From Desulfocucumis palustris (lineage in GTDB: Bacteria > Bacillota > Desulfotomaculia > Desulfotomaculales > Desulfocucumaceae): 53,019 nucleotides of DNA. The position numbers and the translations under genes are program-made. Shown piece after piece: positions 1 through 9,293 of this stretch (the first letter of the stretch is position 1; each line of letters begins with the position of its first letter). The stretch lies in contig NZ_BFAV01000162.1 in the NCBI RefSeq assembly GCF_002933875.1, positions 1 through 53,019 on the forward strand. The letters run 5' to 3'. The notes under the pieces were generated by a model. It had not been told where the DNA came from. It saw only the letters and a program-made list of their open reading frames with translations, and ran no database searches.

Positions 1-15
1 CCCCTAACATACGTT

Positions 16-66
16 GGGGACATTCCTCCGACCCCAAAGCAGTGCTGCAAAGAGAGGTGTGTCCCC
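16..66 (+). repeat. Short dispersed GGGGACA/TGTCCCC repeat, copy 1
   Basis: The element begins GGGGACATTCCTCC (16-29) and ends GGTGTGTCCCC (56-66), so its ends are inverted (GGGGACA with TGTCCCC). The interior can form a second hairpin from TTGGGG at 15-19 and CCCCAA at 32-37. A second copy with the same ends, in reverse orientation and with a shorter centre, lies at 7706-7736. Both copies are intergenic. The pattern resembles REP-like palindromes, but no transposase is visible here. Confidence 0.55.
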
Positions 67-72
67 TTTCCT

Positions 73-1032
73 CTACACCTTCCTATATATTATAACTTCT
101 CCCTCTCTCTTGGAAATCACTTTTCCCCTGCTTTCCAGGTAGGCCAAATGAGCCAGGGTTTCAGCCATGGCAAAGCGGAGTTCATGCAATTTGAGATCCT
201 CACCGAATAATAGTTCACATATTTTATGGGCGGTGCTCCCGTTAGCCGCCATGTCGGCTATGCTCACCAGCCGCTGCCGGTGGTGCCGGATTAGCTGGTC
301 AACCCGGCCGGCACAATCGTTAAACACATTTCCGTGCCCGGGCAACACCTTTTTAACCTCCAGGCAGCCGGTCATTTCCAGGGAAGTCAGATAGTGCTCC
401 AGGGGATTTGAATGGGAAGTAGGCCATAAACCAATATTTGAAGTAATATGAGGCAATATATGGTCCCCGGAAATAAGCAGACCCTCAGCCTCGCAGAAAA
501 AACAAAGATGTCCGTCCGAGTGGCCCGGGGTATGCAAAATCTTAAAAAGGCGTAAACCTATTTCTATTTCTTCTCCGCCATCCAGAAAACTCAATATCGG
601 GTGGGGCTGGACATTGGCAAGAATTTCCGATAAATTATCCACAACCTCGGTTGTAAGGGTTGCCGGCATACCGTGCTCGTTAAACATATCCCCTACCAGT
701 GGAAAGTTCAGCCTGCCTTTTTTCCACAACTGTTCCACCTGGGCGTTCTCCGCCCTGTGAATATGCACCGACGCGCCGGTTAGAGCCTGCAGCCAGCCGG
801 CCGTACCGTAATGATCGGGATGATAATGAGTTAAATAGATGTTATTGATGTCCGTATATCTTATATTATATAATTTAAAAAATTTTTCCCAGGCTGCAAG
901 GGCAGGAGGATAATTAAGCCCCGAATCGATTATGTCCCAACCTTCTTTACCCCGCAACAAATAGCAGTTTATGTAGTCCAGTCTGAAAGGTAACGGGAGC
1001 ATCAGCTTAATAATATTTTTATCAATCTCCAT
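73..1032 (-). CDS. MBL-fold metallo-hydrolase with C-terminal winged helix
   Basis: This is a metallo-beta-lactamase-fold hydrolase of about 319 residues, likely cytoplasmic and binuclear-zinc dependent. The zinc motif H-Y-H-P-D-H is visible at residues 69-74, followed by TPGHSDGH, the metal-bridging region SGDH and VLPGHG, in the normal family order. The last 60 or so residues look like the winged-helix tail found on many Firmicute glyoxalase-II/LACTB2-like hydrolases. I place the start at the ATG at 1032 because AGGAGGT stands four bases before it; the reading frame is open 32 codons further upstream but without a ribosome site. The substrate cannot be told from sequence; thioesters and small lactone-like compounds are common in this family. 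The gene stands alone, divergent from the next gene. Confidence 0.9.
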   Translation of the reverse strand: MEIDKNIIKLMLPLPFRLDYINCYLLRGKEGWDIIDSGLNYPPALAAWEKFFKLYNIRYTDINNIYLTHYHPDHYGTAGWLQALTGASVHIHRAENAQVEQLWKKGRLNFPLVGDMFNEHGMPATLTTEVVDNLSEILANVQPHPILSFLDGGEEIEIGLRLFKILHTPGHSDGHLCFFCEAEGLLISGDHILPHITSNIGLWPTSHSNPLEHYLTSLEMTGCLEVKKVLPGHGNVFNDCAGRVDQLIRHHRQRLVSIADMAANGSTAHKICELLFGEDLKLHELRFAMAETLAHLAYLESRGKVISKREGEVIIYRKV

Positions 1033-1549
1033 AGGGACCTCCTGCCACCGGTCATACTTCGGCTGCAAATTAACAGAAAGTTTCCACACATTTAATCTAA
1101 ATTCCTGCCGGGACAGAATTATTGTCATAATGTTCTCATTTATATTAATATTTTACAGCCAGGCAAATATTTTTGTCATTTTAAATTAATTATTTTTTTC
1201 ACATGCCTCCTCCAAATCATATTGTCATTTTGTCACTGCTTGTGATATTATATACAAAGAGAAACGCATTTGATTTTCTGTGGCTTGGCCGGCAATTCAG
1301 CCACATTATTAACCTGCTTGTAACAATCTTCGGAATATACCTTTGTATTGTTGTCAACAACCATGTTAAAAAATTCACTACATTGGGGAATATTCCTTTC
1401 CAAAAATGCTAAGGAACAGTAAATTCAAACCATACCGGAAGGTATATCCCCTGACCTGGTCGGGAGGTGGTATGTCATAAATTTATTTCACCGGGAGCCG
1501 GAAAGGAAAACACCGGAAACATTTAATTTTTCCAAGGGGGGTTGTTTAA
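1033..1549. other. Intergenic stretch without a supported gene
   Basis: This AT-rich stretch separates two divergent genes. A possible plus-strand promoter is TTGTCA at 1222-1227, an 18-base spacer and TATTAT at 1246-1251, which could serve the small membrane protein at 1550. A 69-codon open frame at 1203-1412 has no ribosome site and is not called. Confidence 0.35.
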
Positions 1550-1873
1550 ATGATGAACGCAGGGAGCACCAGGATTAATAAAACCCAAAACAGGCCCGTC
1601 AGCAATATTATTGTTCTAAGCGAGGCGAGGGGCCGTAAAAGAGGCTTCGGCACACATACGGGAGTTCCTTTCGCAGAGGTTAAAGAAAGCAAAAACTGGA
1701 TTGAAAAATATCTGGGTGAACCTTTCTGCGCGGCGGAACTCTCCAGGGTTGAGATGCTGCGCGGCAGCTGCAGCGGGAAAAGAGCCCTTGTAAGCCTGAG
1801 TATAGTGGCAACAATATCACTGGCTTATGCTTGTTATTGTGCATATTGGTACGGCAAGAGTTTTTTTGGCTAA
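1550..1873 (+). CDS. Small hypothetical membrane-anchored protein
   Basis: This is a 107-residue protein that I do not recognise. The first 75 residues are hydrophilic and basic near the start, and a single hydrophobic segment at about residues 78-100 (starting ALVSLSIVATISLAYACY) should anchor the C-terminus in the membrane. The start is one of two adjacent ATG codons; a run of six G bases about nine bases upstream serves as ribosome site. It lies just upstream of the TauE/SafE gene on the same strand, but the 125-base gap has its own promoter-like elements, so co-transcription is uncertain. Confidence 0.55.
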   Translation: MMNAGSTRINKTQNRPVSNIIVLSEARGRKRGFGTHTGVPFAEVKESKNWIEKYLGEPFCAAELSRVEMLRGSCSGKRALVSLSIVATISLAYACYCAYWYGKSFFG

Positions 1874-1879
1874 ATAAAA

Positions 1880-1900
1880 GTGATTTATCTCACGTATAAT
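1880..1900 (+). promoter_or_regulatory. Possible Crp/Fnr-type site over a -10 box
   Basis: GTGA-N6-TCAC (1880-1893) is the symmetric core of the Crp/Fnr operator family, and TATAAT follows at 1895-1900. The site would sit between the -35 and -10 positions of the promoter for the TauE/SafE gene, a position that suits repression. No good -35 box is visible, and such an 8-base match can occur by chance. Confidence 0.3.
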
Positions 1901-2007
1901 TTGTACATTATTAGACATACTAGATCGCTCTTTTATTTACATTCATCAACAGACTTTTCAAAATACAATTTGGTGTACGTTAACAAACAACATTTGAGGT
2001 GAAGGCC

Positions 2008-3003
2008 ATGCTATCTTTATCTGTGGCCGGTACAGCCGTCAATCCATTATATTTATTTGCAGGCGGCATACTTGTGGGTATACTTCGCCAGGGTTTTGGT
2101 CAGGCGGCCAACCTTTTTATGGTACCCCTGCTCAACATGCTGGGCATTCCGCTGAATTACGCGGCAGGCGCCGGAATTACCCAAAATTTCAGCAACTCGG
2201 CTTTTACCTGTTTAAGCGGGAACCCAAAGAAGCATTCCCTGCGCAGGGTAGGTTTTGTGGTCGGCCTCATGGGCCTGCCGGGAATTATAGCGGGAAGAAT
2301 GCTCTACATATTCCTGGCGGAACGGGGCATCGCGGCACCAACGGTACACTCGGCCTATGTGTTGCTGACACTATTCGCCGCCTTCGGTTATATGCGCCAC
2401 TGGCGCACCTATTACCGTCACGGTTATTTTGAGGATAATCCCCTGCCGCCCTTCGGCCTGAGATGGCGTTATCCCCTGGCAGCGCCGGGCGCTGTCGGCC
2501 TGAAGCACATTACAGTGGGCAGAGTGACCGCAGTGGGCCTGTTGCTGGGCTTTGCCACGGGTCTGCTTGGGCTGGGAGGCTCATTTGCCGCCGCGCCTTT
2601 ATTCATGTACGTATTGGGACTGCCCGCGGCAATGGCAGCCGCGTCCAGTGTTTTGCCCATTCTGATTATTGATTCCGCGGGAATGGTTAGTTTTTCACTG
2701 ACCGGCAATCTGGAATTGCTATTGGTCCTGGTGGTTGTAATATCCGTAATGCTGGGGGACAAAATTGCGCTGTTTTTTCCGGCTGAAATAAGATGGAGCA
2801 ACTCCAGGCTGATTTTTGCCATTGTTCTGGCGGTCTCCGCAGCGGCTGAAATTTTAAACATCAGCGGGTCCGGCATGCCGGCCGGCAAGGCGTTGCTGGG
2901 AGCCTGCACGCTATTGGTGGCTATAATATCAGTCAACCTTTTAATAACATCAATTAAACATTCACAGCGAACAGCTCAAGTGGAGGAAAAGCCGGTACAT
3001 TAA
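2008..3003 (+). CDS. TauE/SafE family sulfite/organosulfur exporter
   Basis: This is an integral membrane permease of about 331 residues with eight or nine hydrophobic segments in two halves. Each half carries the glycine-rich signature of the TauE/SafE family, GGILVGILRQGFGQAANLF near the start and GFATGLLGLGGSFAAAPLF in the second half. Family members export sulfite, sulfoacetate or other small anions. I choose ATG 2008 over the GTG three codons earlier because GAGGTGA lies about eight bases before it. A central hydrophilic loop (residues ~135-165) links the halves. A second, different TauE/SafE gene lies at 4397-5338, so sulfur-anion traffic may be a theme of this locus. Confidence 0.85.
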   Translation: MLSLSVAGTAVNPLYLFAGGILVGILRQGFGQAANLFMVPLLNMLGIPLNYAAGAGITQNFSNSAFTCLSGNPKKHSLRRVGFVVGLMGLPGIIAGRMLYIFLAERGIAAPTVHSAYVLLTLFAAFGYMRHWRTYYRHGYFEDNPLPPFGLRWRYPLAAPGAVGLKHITVGRVTAVGLLLGFATGLLGLGGSFAAAPLFMYVLGLPAAMAAASSVLPILIIDSAGMVSFSLTGNLELLLVLVVVISVMLGDKIALFFPAEIRWSNSRLIFAIVLAVSAAAEILNISGSGMPAGKALLGACTLLVAIISVNLLITSIKHSQRTAQVEEKPVH

Positions 3004-3704
3004 TTAACGCCGAGTTCATTGAGATGATGTTTGGTGGCGGAAATAAAATCAACGAACTTTTTTGCCGTTTCTTTTACATCTCCTTTTTCCACCAGATCAA
3101 AGGGCAAAAGCATTTTAAACCTGTATTTTCCCGTGGCTTCAACCTTTGGCAGCTCGCGTTCCAGATCACTGCCGATGTTTTCTTCTATTATTTCCTTTCT
3201 ATCCAGCAGGGGCACGAATACCTGTTTTTTGTAGCCGTCCATTACCAGATCCAAAACCAGCAGCTCTTCTCCCTTGCGGGGCCCTTTCCGGGGCCTCGTT
3301 CTTCCTATGCGGTAATATATATCGTTATTGCCAAAGACCTTTACGCATTTCCAGGATTCACTTATTCCCAGGCTCTGGCCGGGAAGGGAATAATTAATCT
3401 CTATATCTCTTTCGGCCAGCAACTCCTTTGTCTGCTCCAAAACCATATCCACAAATTGTTCAAAGGAAAGTGCACCCTGTTCCCTTTCCTTTACCCGTTC
3501 CTTTAATCTTTCCCTGGCGCGCTCCCTTTTCCCGGAAACAGCTTCAGCTTCGCCCTTAAGCCAGCTTTCAAACCAATCCAATACTTTTTTATGTTCTACA
3601 GCGGGACTGGAATCGGATTTTTGCTTATCGGCCTCTCTGCTGAATTTCCGCAGAAAAGCCTTTTTTTGCCGGCTGAAAGTCTCGATAAAATCCTTGTCGG
3701 CCAC
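3000..3704 (-). CDS. Hypothetical soluble protein
   Basis: This is a protein of about 234 residues that I cannot name. It begins with a charged, probably helical region (residues 1-90, with a basic run rich in Arg, Lys and Glu near 60-75) and ends in a mixed alpha/beta domain, including SWKCVKVF and DIYYRIGRTRPRKGP. The C-terminal part loosely recalls nuclease-like DUF4268 domains, but I see no catalytic motif. GTG at 3704 is the likely start, with GGGGGTGG five bases before it; the frame is open further upstream without a ribosome site. Its stop codon overlaps the stop of the convergent TauE/SafE gene by four bases. Confidence 0.6.
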   Translation of the reverse strand: MADKDFIETFSRQKKAFLRKFSREADKQKSDSSPAVEHKKVLDWFESWLKGEAEAVSGKRERARERLKERVKEREQGALSFEQFVDMVLEQTKELLAERDIEINYSLPGQSLGISESWKCVKVFGNNDIYYRIGRTRPRKGPRKGEELLVLDLVMDGYKKQVFVPLLDRKEIIEENIGSDLERELPKVEATGKYRFKMLLPFDLVEKGDVKETAKKFVDFISATKHHLNELGVN

Positions 3705-3892
3705 GATAACCACCCCCACAAACAGTTTAAGCCGGCCGGGGCGAATAAAATCCTCTCCCTTAAATTTTCCGCCCCGGCCAACCACAAAACACCAGACACA
3801 AAACGTCCTTGCATTTAATGGGAAAGGAACACGTCTTACAGTATACACCAAACTTACCCTGTTAAAAATATCAGACAGGCTTTATTCCCGGC

Positions 3893-4375
3893 TTAATGTC
3901 CGGCAGACACGCCCAGAATACCGGAGGCGGCAACAGTCAGCACTATCAGTTCGGCTATCACTATAGCGGTATAGGGGGTGTCTTTTTTCTTTAAATAAGC
4001 GGGCAGCAGTATAAGGTAGCCTCCAATGGTCAGCAAACCCAGCAGGGCAACGCCAATGAAGTTCACTATATCACCATAACCCAGCATTCCCAGCCAGGAC
4101 CAGCCGGTGGGAGCACCGGTGGCGTGAAGGTAATCGCCAACCTTCATAGTCCAGTACTGGGGCATCTGGGAAGGAGGTACGAAAGCTTTCAAGATACCGC
4201 CCATGTATAAAGTAAAAGTTACCAACAGAATGGCTATCCCGGTCCAGGCGCCGTATAGAAGCAGGTTGGCATATTTAATTTGCTCCTGGGGAATCTCTAT
4301 CTTTTGAACCTGCTTTTTATCCTCGGCCTTTTTCACAGGACCATGTTCAGCGACATTAATGTTCGCCTTGCTCAT
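3893..4375 (-). CDS. Small integral membrane protein paired with TauE/SafE
   Basis: This 160-residue protein has a charged 35-residue cytoplasmic-type N-terminus followed by three hydrophobic segments at about residues 38-62, 100-125 and 135-155. A conserved-looking loop with Trp and Pro (PPSQMPQYWTMKVGDYL) lies between the first two. It starts 22 bases after the TauE/SafE gene behind an AGGAGGCG ribosome site, so the two are one operon. Small membrane partners such as DUF1634 proteins are known beside TauE/SafE genes; membership here is a guess. It may be an accessory subunit of the exporter. Confidence 0.7.
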   Translation of the reverse strand: MSKANINVAEHGPVKKAEDKKQVQKIEIPQEQIKYANLLLYGAWTGIAILLVTFTLYMGGILKAFVPPSQMPQYWTMKVGDYLHATGAPTGWSWLGMLGYGDIVNFIGVALLGLLTIGGYLILLPAYLKKKDTPYTAIVIAELIVLTVAASGILGVSAGH

Positions 4376-4396
4376 ATTTTTACGCCTCCTTCTCCC

Positions 4397-5338
4397 CTAT
4401 ATACCAAAGCCCTTTAACAGAGACCTTATACCGGCAAACAGCAGCATTACTATAACAAGGTATTTAACCATTTTTGGCTTTGCTCCGGCCAAAAGCCTTA
4501 CTCCCACAAATGAACCCATCATAATGCCCAGCACGGAGGGAACCGCTATGATTGGAATTACCGCACCCTGGTTGAGATATACCCAGGCGGCGGATGTATC
4601 GGTTATGGAGAGCAGAAACTTGCTGGAGCCCACCGCCACTTTTAAAGGCGCTCCCATCAACATATTCAGCACCGGTACGTTGGCCCAGCCGGCGCCCAGT
4701 CCGAACATGCCCGCGATGGTGCCAATACCGCAGAACATAAGGAAACCCTGGGGAGTACGCCATATGGTCCAATCGATTTTCTTGCCCACGGAAGGCTCGT
4801 AATAAGCGCCCGAGATGCCCAACGCCGCGGTAAGCTTGTCGGGAGCCCCAACCCTGGGAAATTCATTGTTCTTGGCCACTATAAACAGGACTGATATGGC
4901 TATGATGGTGATTCCCATGGCCATCTGGGTCACGTTGGTGGGCAGCGCCAATCCCATGAAGGCCCCCAGTATACTGAAGGTTGAGGCTATCAACGCCACG
5001 GGCAGGGCCAAACGCAGGTTGGCCAGGTTTAGCTTGAGAAGCCCGGGGCCGGCTGCCAGAGCTCCGGCCAGGGCCACAATCAATCCGGCGCCCCTTACGA
5101 AATCCAGGTGAAAAGGGAAAAATCCCGAAATAATCGGCGTGTACAGGACAGCACCGCCCACACCGGCCAGAACCGCCAATATTCCCATTATAAAGGTGGC
5201 CACAAAGAGCATCAGGGGCCACATCCACCAGGGGGTCCCGGAGCCGGCCGTGGCGGCTGCCGCAGCCGCCTGGCCCGCCTGGGAACCGGCGGCGGAGGCT
5301 GAAAGCAAATTACCTGCATCAATAATTGACTGAAACAT
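4397..5338 (-). CDS. TauE/SafE family permease, first gene of a two-gene operon
   Basis: This membrane permease has about 313 residues. An Ala-rich N-terminal stretch (residues 8-30) precedes eight or so membrane segments. The two family signatures are LAVLAGVGGAVLYTPIISG in the first half and AGMFGLGAGWANVPVLNML in the second. ATG 5338 is chosen because GGAGGGAGAGG precedes it closely, whereas the open frame upstream lacks a ribosome site. It is read together with the small membrane protein at 3893. Similar permeases in sulfate and sulfite metabolising Firmicutes are annotated as sulfite exporters; the actual substrate is inferred only from the family. Confidence 0.85.
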   Translation of the reverse strand: MFQSIIDAGNLLSASAAGSQAGQAAAAAATAGSGTPWWMWPLMLFVATFIMGILAVLAGVGGAVLYTPIISGFFPFHLDFVRGAGLIVALAGALAAGPGLLKLNLANLRLALPVALIASTFSILGAFMGLALPTNVTQMAMGITIIAISVLFIVAKNNEFPRVGAPDKLTAALGISGAYYEPSVGKKIDWTIWRTPQGFLMFCGIGTIAGMFGLGAGWANVPVLNMLMGAPLKVAVGSSKFLLSITDTSAAWVYLNQGAVIPIIAVPSVLGIMMGSFVGVRLLAGAKPKMVKYLVIVMLLFAGIRSLLKGFGI

Positions 5339-6085
5339 TTCCTCTCCCTCCAATATTACAATGTACTGACAACTCCCGAAAAACACGTTAAAAAATTTAC
5401 AAGTTATAAATTCCTAATTCTGTGCGGTTTTTTTATGTTAGCTATTAGTCCCACAAAGTACTTTTGTTCCGGCATCCCTCCCTCATTTCCACGGTTTAAG
5501 CCCTCTGTCACCCGATTACCGTTATTGCCATCATCCTGAATGCAGATACCGTGCCACAAAAAAAGAGCCCCGTTTATCAAGGGTTTGGGCACTATGTAAC
5601 AATCTGCGGGCGGCCTTATTGTTTGATATCACACAATCCCTTTGCAATATTTTGATAATACCGGGTTGTGAAGTTCATTACAACAGCATACATACTGTCT
5701 GATTTCACACACATATAAATATCATTCACAAACACTTTTTATGACTTCAGGCTTATGTCCACCCGGATGAATACTGTTTAATCAATTATTTTATGTGGTT
5801 TCAAAATCTGGAAAACCCCTTTACCACTGTAAACCGGCGGTCTGGAAGAAATTATTGTACAATACTGAACAATAAAAAATGGCCGCACGCCCCACATATT
5901 AACCATCCTGCTAAATTTTCAGGACAGCCGCCTGCCAAATCCACATATTAAAGTACAATATTTCTCTTCTTTATCCCGGGCAGTGTATGTTATAATACAG
6001 TAAACCGTAGTGTGTTTTTATTCACATGCCGGTTGGCAGGCTTAATACCGGACTTAAACTGCTTACGCGCGCAGGAGGGAGGCGC
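5339..6085. other. Long intergenic region with kinase promoter
   Basis: About 700 bases hold no convincing gene. TATAAT at 5991-5996 fits a -10 box for the sensor kinase, giving a leader of roughly 80 bases, but no clear -35 box is seen. The stretch is AT-rich and divergent, so the permease operon must also start from here. A 62-codon open frame at 5404-5592 lacks a ribosome site. Confidence 0.4.
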
Positions 6086-7615
6086 TTGCACCTGAACCTT
6101 TCCTTTACGCAAAAAAGCATAAAATTCCAGATAATGTCCGTTACCGCTATTCTTCTGCTAATCCCCATACTGGTAATGCTATACGATATATTTTTCGCCT
6201 CTAAAAGTGACGAGGCATTGATACTGGATAGAAAAGAGCGGTTGGGGAACATAGTGCAAGCCCAGATAGTGCCGGGAGTCACCCGGGCCCTGGAGCAAAA
6301 ATATCAGGGAGCAAAAATATCAGGTATACCCCAGGAAGAACTGGACAATTACCTGAAGCAGTCCTTTAACGAAATTGCCGAACCCCTGGTGCCCCAGTAC
6401 CCGGGCGTTAGATTCGGGCTGTATCTTCCTCACAACGAACAAATTTATGTCCAGGGTTTCCTTCACCAGTACCGTAAACGGTCAATTCAGGAGGAACGGG
6501 AGAGGGAGAAAAGAATACTGGATGAAGCCAATTCGGGTCTGATAGCGGTGGTGGCCAGCCAGAAGCCGCTGGCCCGCCTGGCCAGCAGCCTAAATGACGA
6601 AACCTTTGAATATCTTGTTCCCCTTAAATACAACGACAGATTAATCGCAGTGGCCTGGGCGGACGAGCGCCTGCATCCCATTTTTGCCCAAAGCCGTAAT
6701 TTTCTTATGATTACCAGGTATATCGCCCTTTTCGGATTTTTCATCGGCTCCGCCGGAGCGTTGATTGTCATTCACAACCTGACCAGCGGGGTGAGCAATT
6801 TAAAAAAAGGCCTGGCCGCCATGGAAAAGGACATAACCAAACTGCTTCCCGATTTGCCCGGTGAACCGGGCCAGATTGGCCAGGCCATAAATAAAATGGC
6901 CATGGGACTGGCGGAGAAAGAAAAGCTGGAGGAAGAACTGCGCCGCACGGAAAGGCTGGCTGCCCTGGGGCGCCTGGTAACCGGTGTGGCGCACGAACTG
7001 CGCAACCCTATCGGTGTGGTCAAGGCCACTGTCCAGGTCATGGAGGCGGAATTAAAGGATACTCACGATATTACCGAATATACCGCGGTGATAAAAGAAC
7101 ACGTGGACCGGCAAAACCGGGTTATCCAGGAACTGCTGGATTTTGGACGCCCCAGCAAACCGCTGGTTCAGCCCGTATCGGTAAACTCCCTGCTGAACAA
7201 GGTGCTGACCTTTACCAGCCCGATGCTCCGGCAGCACAGAATTGACCTGCATGTTTATCCTGCTGAAGAAATACCGCCGGTAAACGCCGACGGTGAAAAA
7301 ATAAAACAGGTTTTTGTAAACCTGATTTTAAACGCCATTCAAGCCATGCCCGAAGGCGGTGAGTTAAAAATAGCTTCTTATCAGAAAGACGAATATGTAT
7401 GTATTGAATTTACAGATAACGGTGAAGGAATACCGCACGAAACGGTTTCCAGCATTTTCGACCCGTTTTTCACAACCAAGGATAGCGGAATAGGCCTGGG
7501 GTTATCCATCAGCCACCAGATTGTAAAAAGTCACGGAGGCACCCTGGAGGTAAATAGTGAAGTGGGCAGGGGAACCACTTTTACTGTTAAGCTATTAACA
7601 CCGGGTGCCTGTTGA
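6086..7615 (+). CDS. NtrB-like membrane sensor histidine kinase
   Basis: This is a two-component sensor kinase of about 509 residues. A first membrane segment (residues 15-38) and a second (212-231) enclose an extracytoplasmic sensor domain of about 170 residues. A HAMP-like linker follows, then the H-box [10 protein letters not shown] with phospho-acceptor His303, the N-box [21 protein letters not shown] and the [12 protein letters not shown] lid. I place the start at TTG 6086, because AGGAGGGAGG sits seven bases before it; the ATG 20 codons upstream has no ribosome site. The sigma-54 response regulator 200 bases downstream is the obvious partner. The stimulus is unknown. Confidence 0.92.
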   Translation: MHLNLSFTQKSIKFQIMSVTAILLLIPILVMLYDIFFASKSDEALILDRKERLGNIVQAQIVPGVTRALEQKYQGAKISGIPQEELDNYLKQSFNEIAEPLVPQYPGVRFGLYLPHNEQIYVQGFLHQYRKRSIQEEREREKRILDEANSGLIAVVASQKPLARLASSLNDETFEYLVPLKYNDRLIAVAWADERLHPIFAQSRNFLMITRYIALFGFFIGSAGALIVIHNLTSGVSNLKKGLAAMEKDITKLLPDLPGEPGQIGQAINKMAMGLAEKEKLEEELRRTERLAALGRLVTGVAHELRNPIGVVKATVQVMEAELKDTHDITEYTAVIKEHVDRQNRVIQELLDFGRPSKPLVQPVSVNSLLNKVLTFTSPMLRQHRIDLHVYPAEEIPPVNADGEKIKQVFVNLILNAIQAMPEGGELKIASYQKDEYVCIEFTDNGEGIPHETVSSIFDPFFTTKDSGIGLGLSISHQIVKSHGGTLEVNSEVGRGTTFTVKLLTPGAC

Positions 7616-7684
7616 TAAACCCATATTCGGAGGCCCTTCAAAAAACAGGTATGGCGCGAAAGGAGAAGCCGGACAGCCCGGAGC

Positions 7685-7736
7685 GTACTAATAGTACGGA
7701 GATCGGGGGACACACCACCTTTGGAGGAATGTCCCC
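7685..7736 (-). repeat. GGGGACA/TGTCCCC repeat, copy 2, with adjacent palindrome
   Basis: On the minus strand this reads GGGGACATTCCTCC, AAA, then GGTGGTGTGTCCCC (7736 to 7706), sharing both ends with the copy at 16-66. A separate perfect palindrome, GTACTA-A-TAGTAC, lies next to it at 7685-7697. The element sits in the 202-base gap between a kinase gene and its response regulator and may have been inserted there. Confidence 0.55.
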
Positions 7737-7817
7737 GATAATACTGGCCGGGGAACCTGGCAAAGCCGGACGAAAGTTTTAGGAACGGCCCCCCAGGGGC
7801 GCGGAGGGATAGTTGGC

Positions 7818-9173
7818 ATGATACCCAAAATATTAATCATTGATGATGAGGAACATATGTGCTGGGCTCTGGAAAGAGCCATGCGTCAGGAAGGCTATCA
7901 GGCCTTAAGCGCCAACAGGGGGCGGCAGGGGCTTGATATAATCAGGGAGGAGGCTCCCTCACTGGTCCTTCTGGATTTAAAAATGCCTGAAATGGACGGG
8001 CTGGAAGTTCTGAAAAAGATAAAGGAAATGTGCCCCAAGCTTCCCGTAATAATGCTTACAGCCCACGGCACCATTGAAACAGCCATTGAGGCCATGAAGG
8101 AGGGGGCTTCCGATTATATAACAAAACCCTTTGACCTTGATGAACTGAAACTGGTCATCAAACAAAACCTGGTGATGAGCCAGCTGGTCACCGAGGTCAA
8201 CTTCCTTCGTTCCGAACTCGCCAAAAAATATAAAATGATGGTTGGGGAAAGCCCCGCCATAAAACAGGTGACCAAACTTATCGAAAAGGTGGCCAACAGC
8301 AACGCCACCGTTCTCATCACCGGTGAAAGCGGAACAGGCAAGGAGGTGGCGGCGGTAGCCATACAGCGCAACAGTCCCAGGCGCGACGGCCCCTTTGTGC
8401 CGGTTAATTGCGCCGCCCTGCCCGACAACCTGCTGGAAAGCGAGCTGTTCGGCCACGAAAAGGGGGCCTTTACCGGTGCCGTAGCCCGTAAATTGGGCCG
8501 TTTCGAGCTGGCGGACAAAGGCACTATCTTCCTGGACGAGATAGCTGAAATGCCCCTTAATATGCAGGTAAAACTATTGCGGGTGCTGCAGGAAAAATCC
8601 TTCGAAAGGGTGGGGGGAACCGAAACCCTGCATGTGGACGTGAGGGTCATTGCGGCCACCAATAGAAACCTGGCGGAAGCCATGTCAAAGGGTCTTTTCC
8701 GGGAAGACTTATATTACCGGCTTAACGTTGTTCAGATTAACCTTCCCCCCTTAAGGGATAGAAAAGAGGATATACCTATACTGGCCAACCATTTTTTAGA
8801 AAAATTACGGCCCAACTATTTTGTGAACAAATTTTCTCCCGAAGCCATCAGACTCCTTACCCAGTACAACTGGCCCGGTAATATCAGGGAGCTTCAAAAC
8901 GTGGTGGAAAGGGCCGCCATAATATGTCACGGAAACGAAATCACACCCGAGGATCTTCCCATAGAGATACAGGAAATTTCCGAGGGATATGAGATGGGTT
9001 CCGTGGTGCGTATCCCCGAAAATGGAATATCCCTGGAGGATCTGGAAAAGGAGCTCATTATAAAGGCATTGGAAAAAAGTAAGGGAAATCAAACCAGGGC
9101 CGCGCAGTTACTGGGCATTACCAGGTCCGCCCTGCTATACCGGGTACAGAAACACGGGATAGTATTAAGTTGA
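7818..9173 (+). CDS. NtrC-family sigma-54 dependent response regulator
   Basis: This 451-residue transcription activator has three domains. The receiver domain (1-120) shows the acidic pair D9-D10, phospho-acceptor D53, T81 and K103. The AAA+ domain (about 143-375) carries Walker A GESGTGKE at 169-176, the sigma-54 contact loop GAFTGA at 216-221 and GTIFLDE as Walker B. A Fis-type helix-turn-helix (about 420-447, NQTRAAQLLGITRSALLYRV) ends it. It should be phosphorylated by the kinase upstream and then open sigma-54 promoters. GGAGGG lies ten bases before the ATG. No -24/-12 promoter was recognised nearby, so its targets may lie elsewhere. Confidence 0.95.
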   Translation: MIPKILIIDDEEHMCWALERAMRQEGYQALSANRGRQGLDIIREEAPSLVLLDLKMPEMDGLEVLKKIKEMCPKLPVIMLTAHGTIETAIEAMKEGASDYITKPFDLDELKLVIKQNLVMSQLVTEVNFLRSELAKKYKMMVGESPAIKQVTKLIEKVANSNATVLITGESGTGKEVAAVAIQRNSPRRDGPFVPVNCAALPDNLLESELFGHEKGAFTGAVARKLGRFELADKGTIFLDEIAEMPLNMQVKLLRVLQEKSFERVGGTETLHVDVRVIAATNRNLAEAMSKGLFREDLYYRLNVVQINLPPLRDRKEDIPILANHFLEKLRPNYFVNKFSPEAIRLLTQYNWPGNIRELQNVVERAAIICHGNEITPEDLPIEIQEISEGYEMGSVVRIPENGISLEDLEKELIIKALEKSKGNQTRAAQLLGITRSALLYRVQKHGIVLS

Positions 9174-9293
9174 ACCGGGTTTATAAAAAATAAAAAAATC
9201 TTTTCCTGAAAAAGAAGGATTTATTATACTTTTATCAGAATATTTTTATAAATAAATAGGCACAAAAATCAAGCAAAATTAGCGGTGGTGACT

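Noticed and set aside
1203..1412. 69-codon open frame with hydrophobic stretch on the plus strand
   Set aside because: No ribosome site before the ATG, a promoter-like sequence lies inside it, and it is followed by a better-supported gene.
5404..5592. 62-codon open frame on the minus strand
   Set aside because: GTG start without any ribosome site, no recognisable fold, and it lies in a region that looks like promoter DNA.
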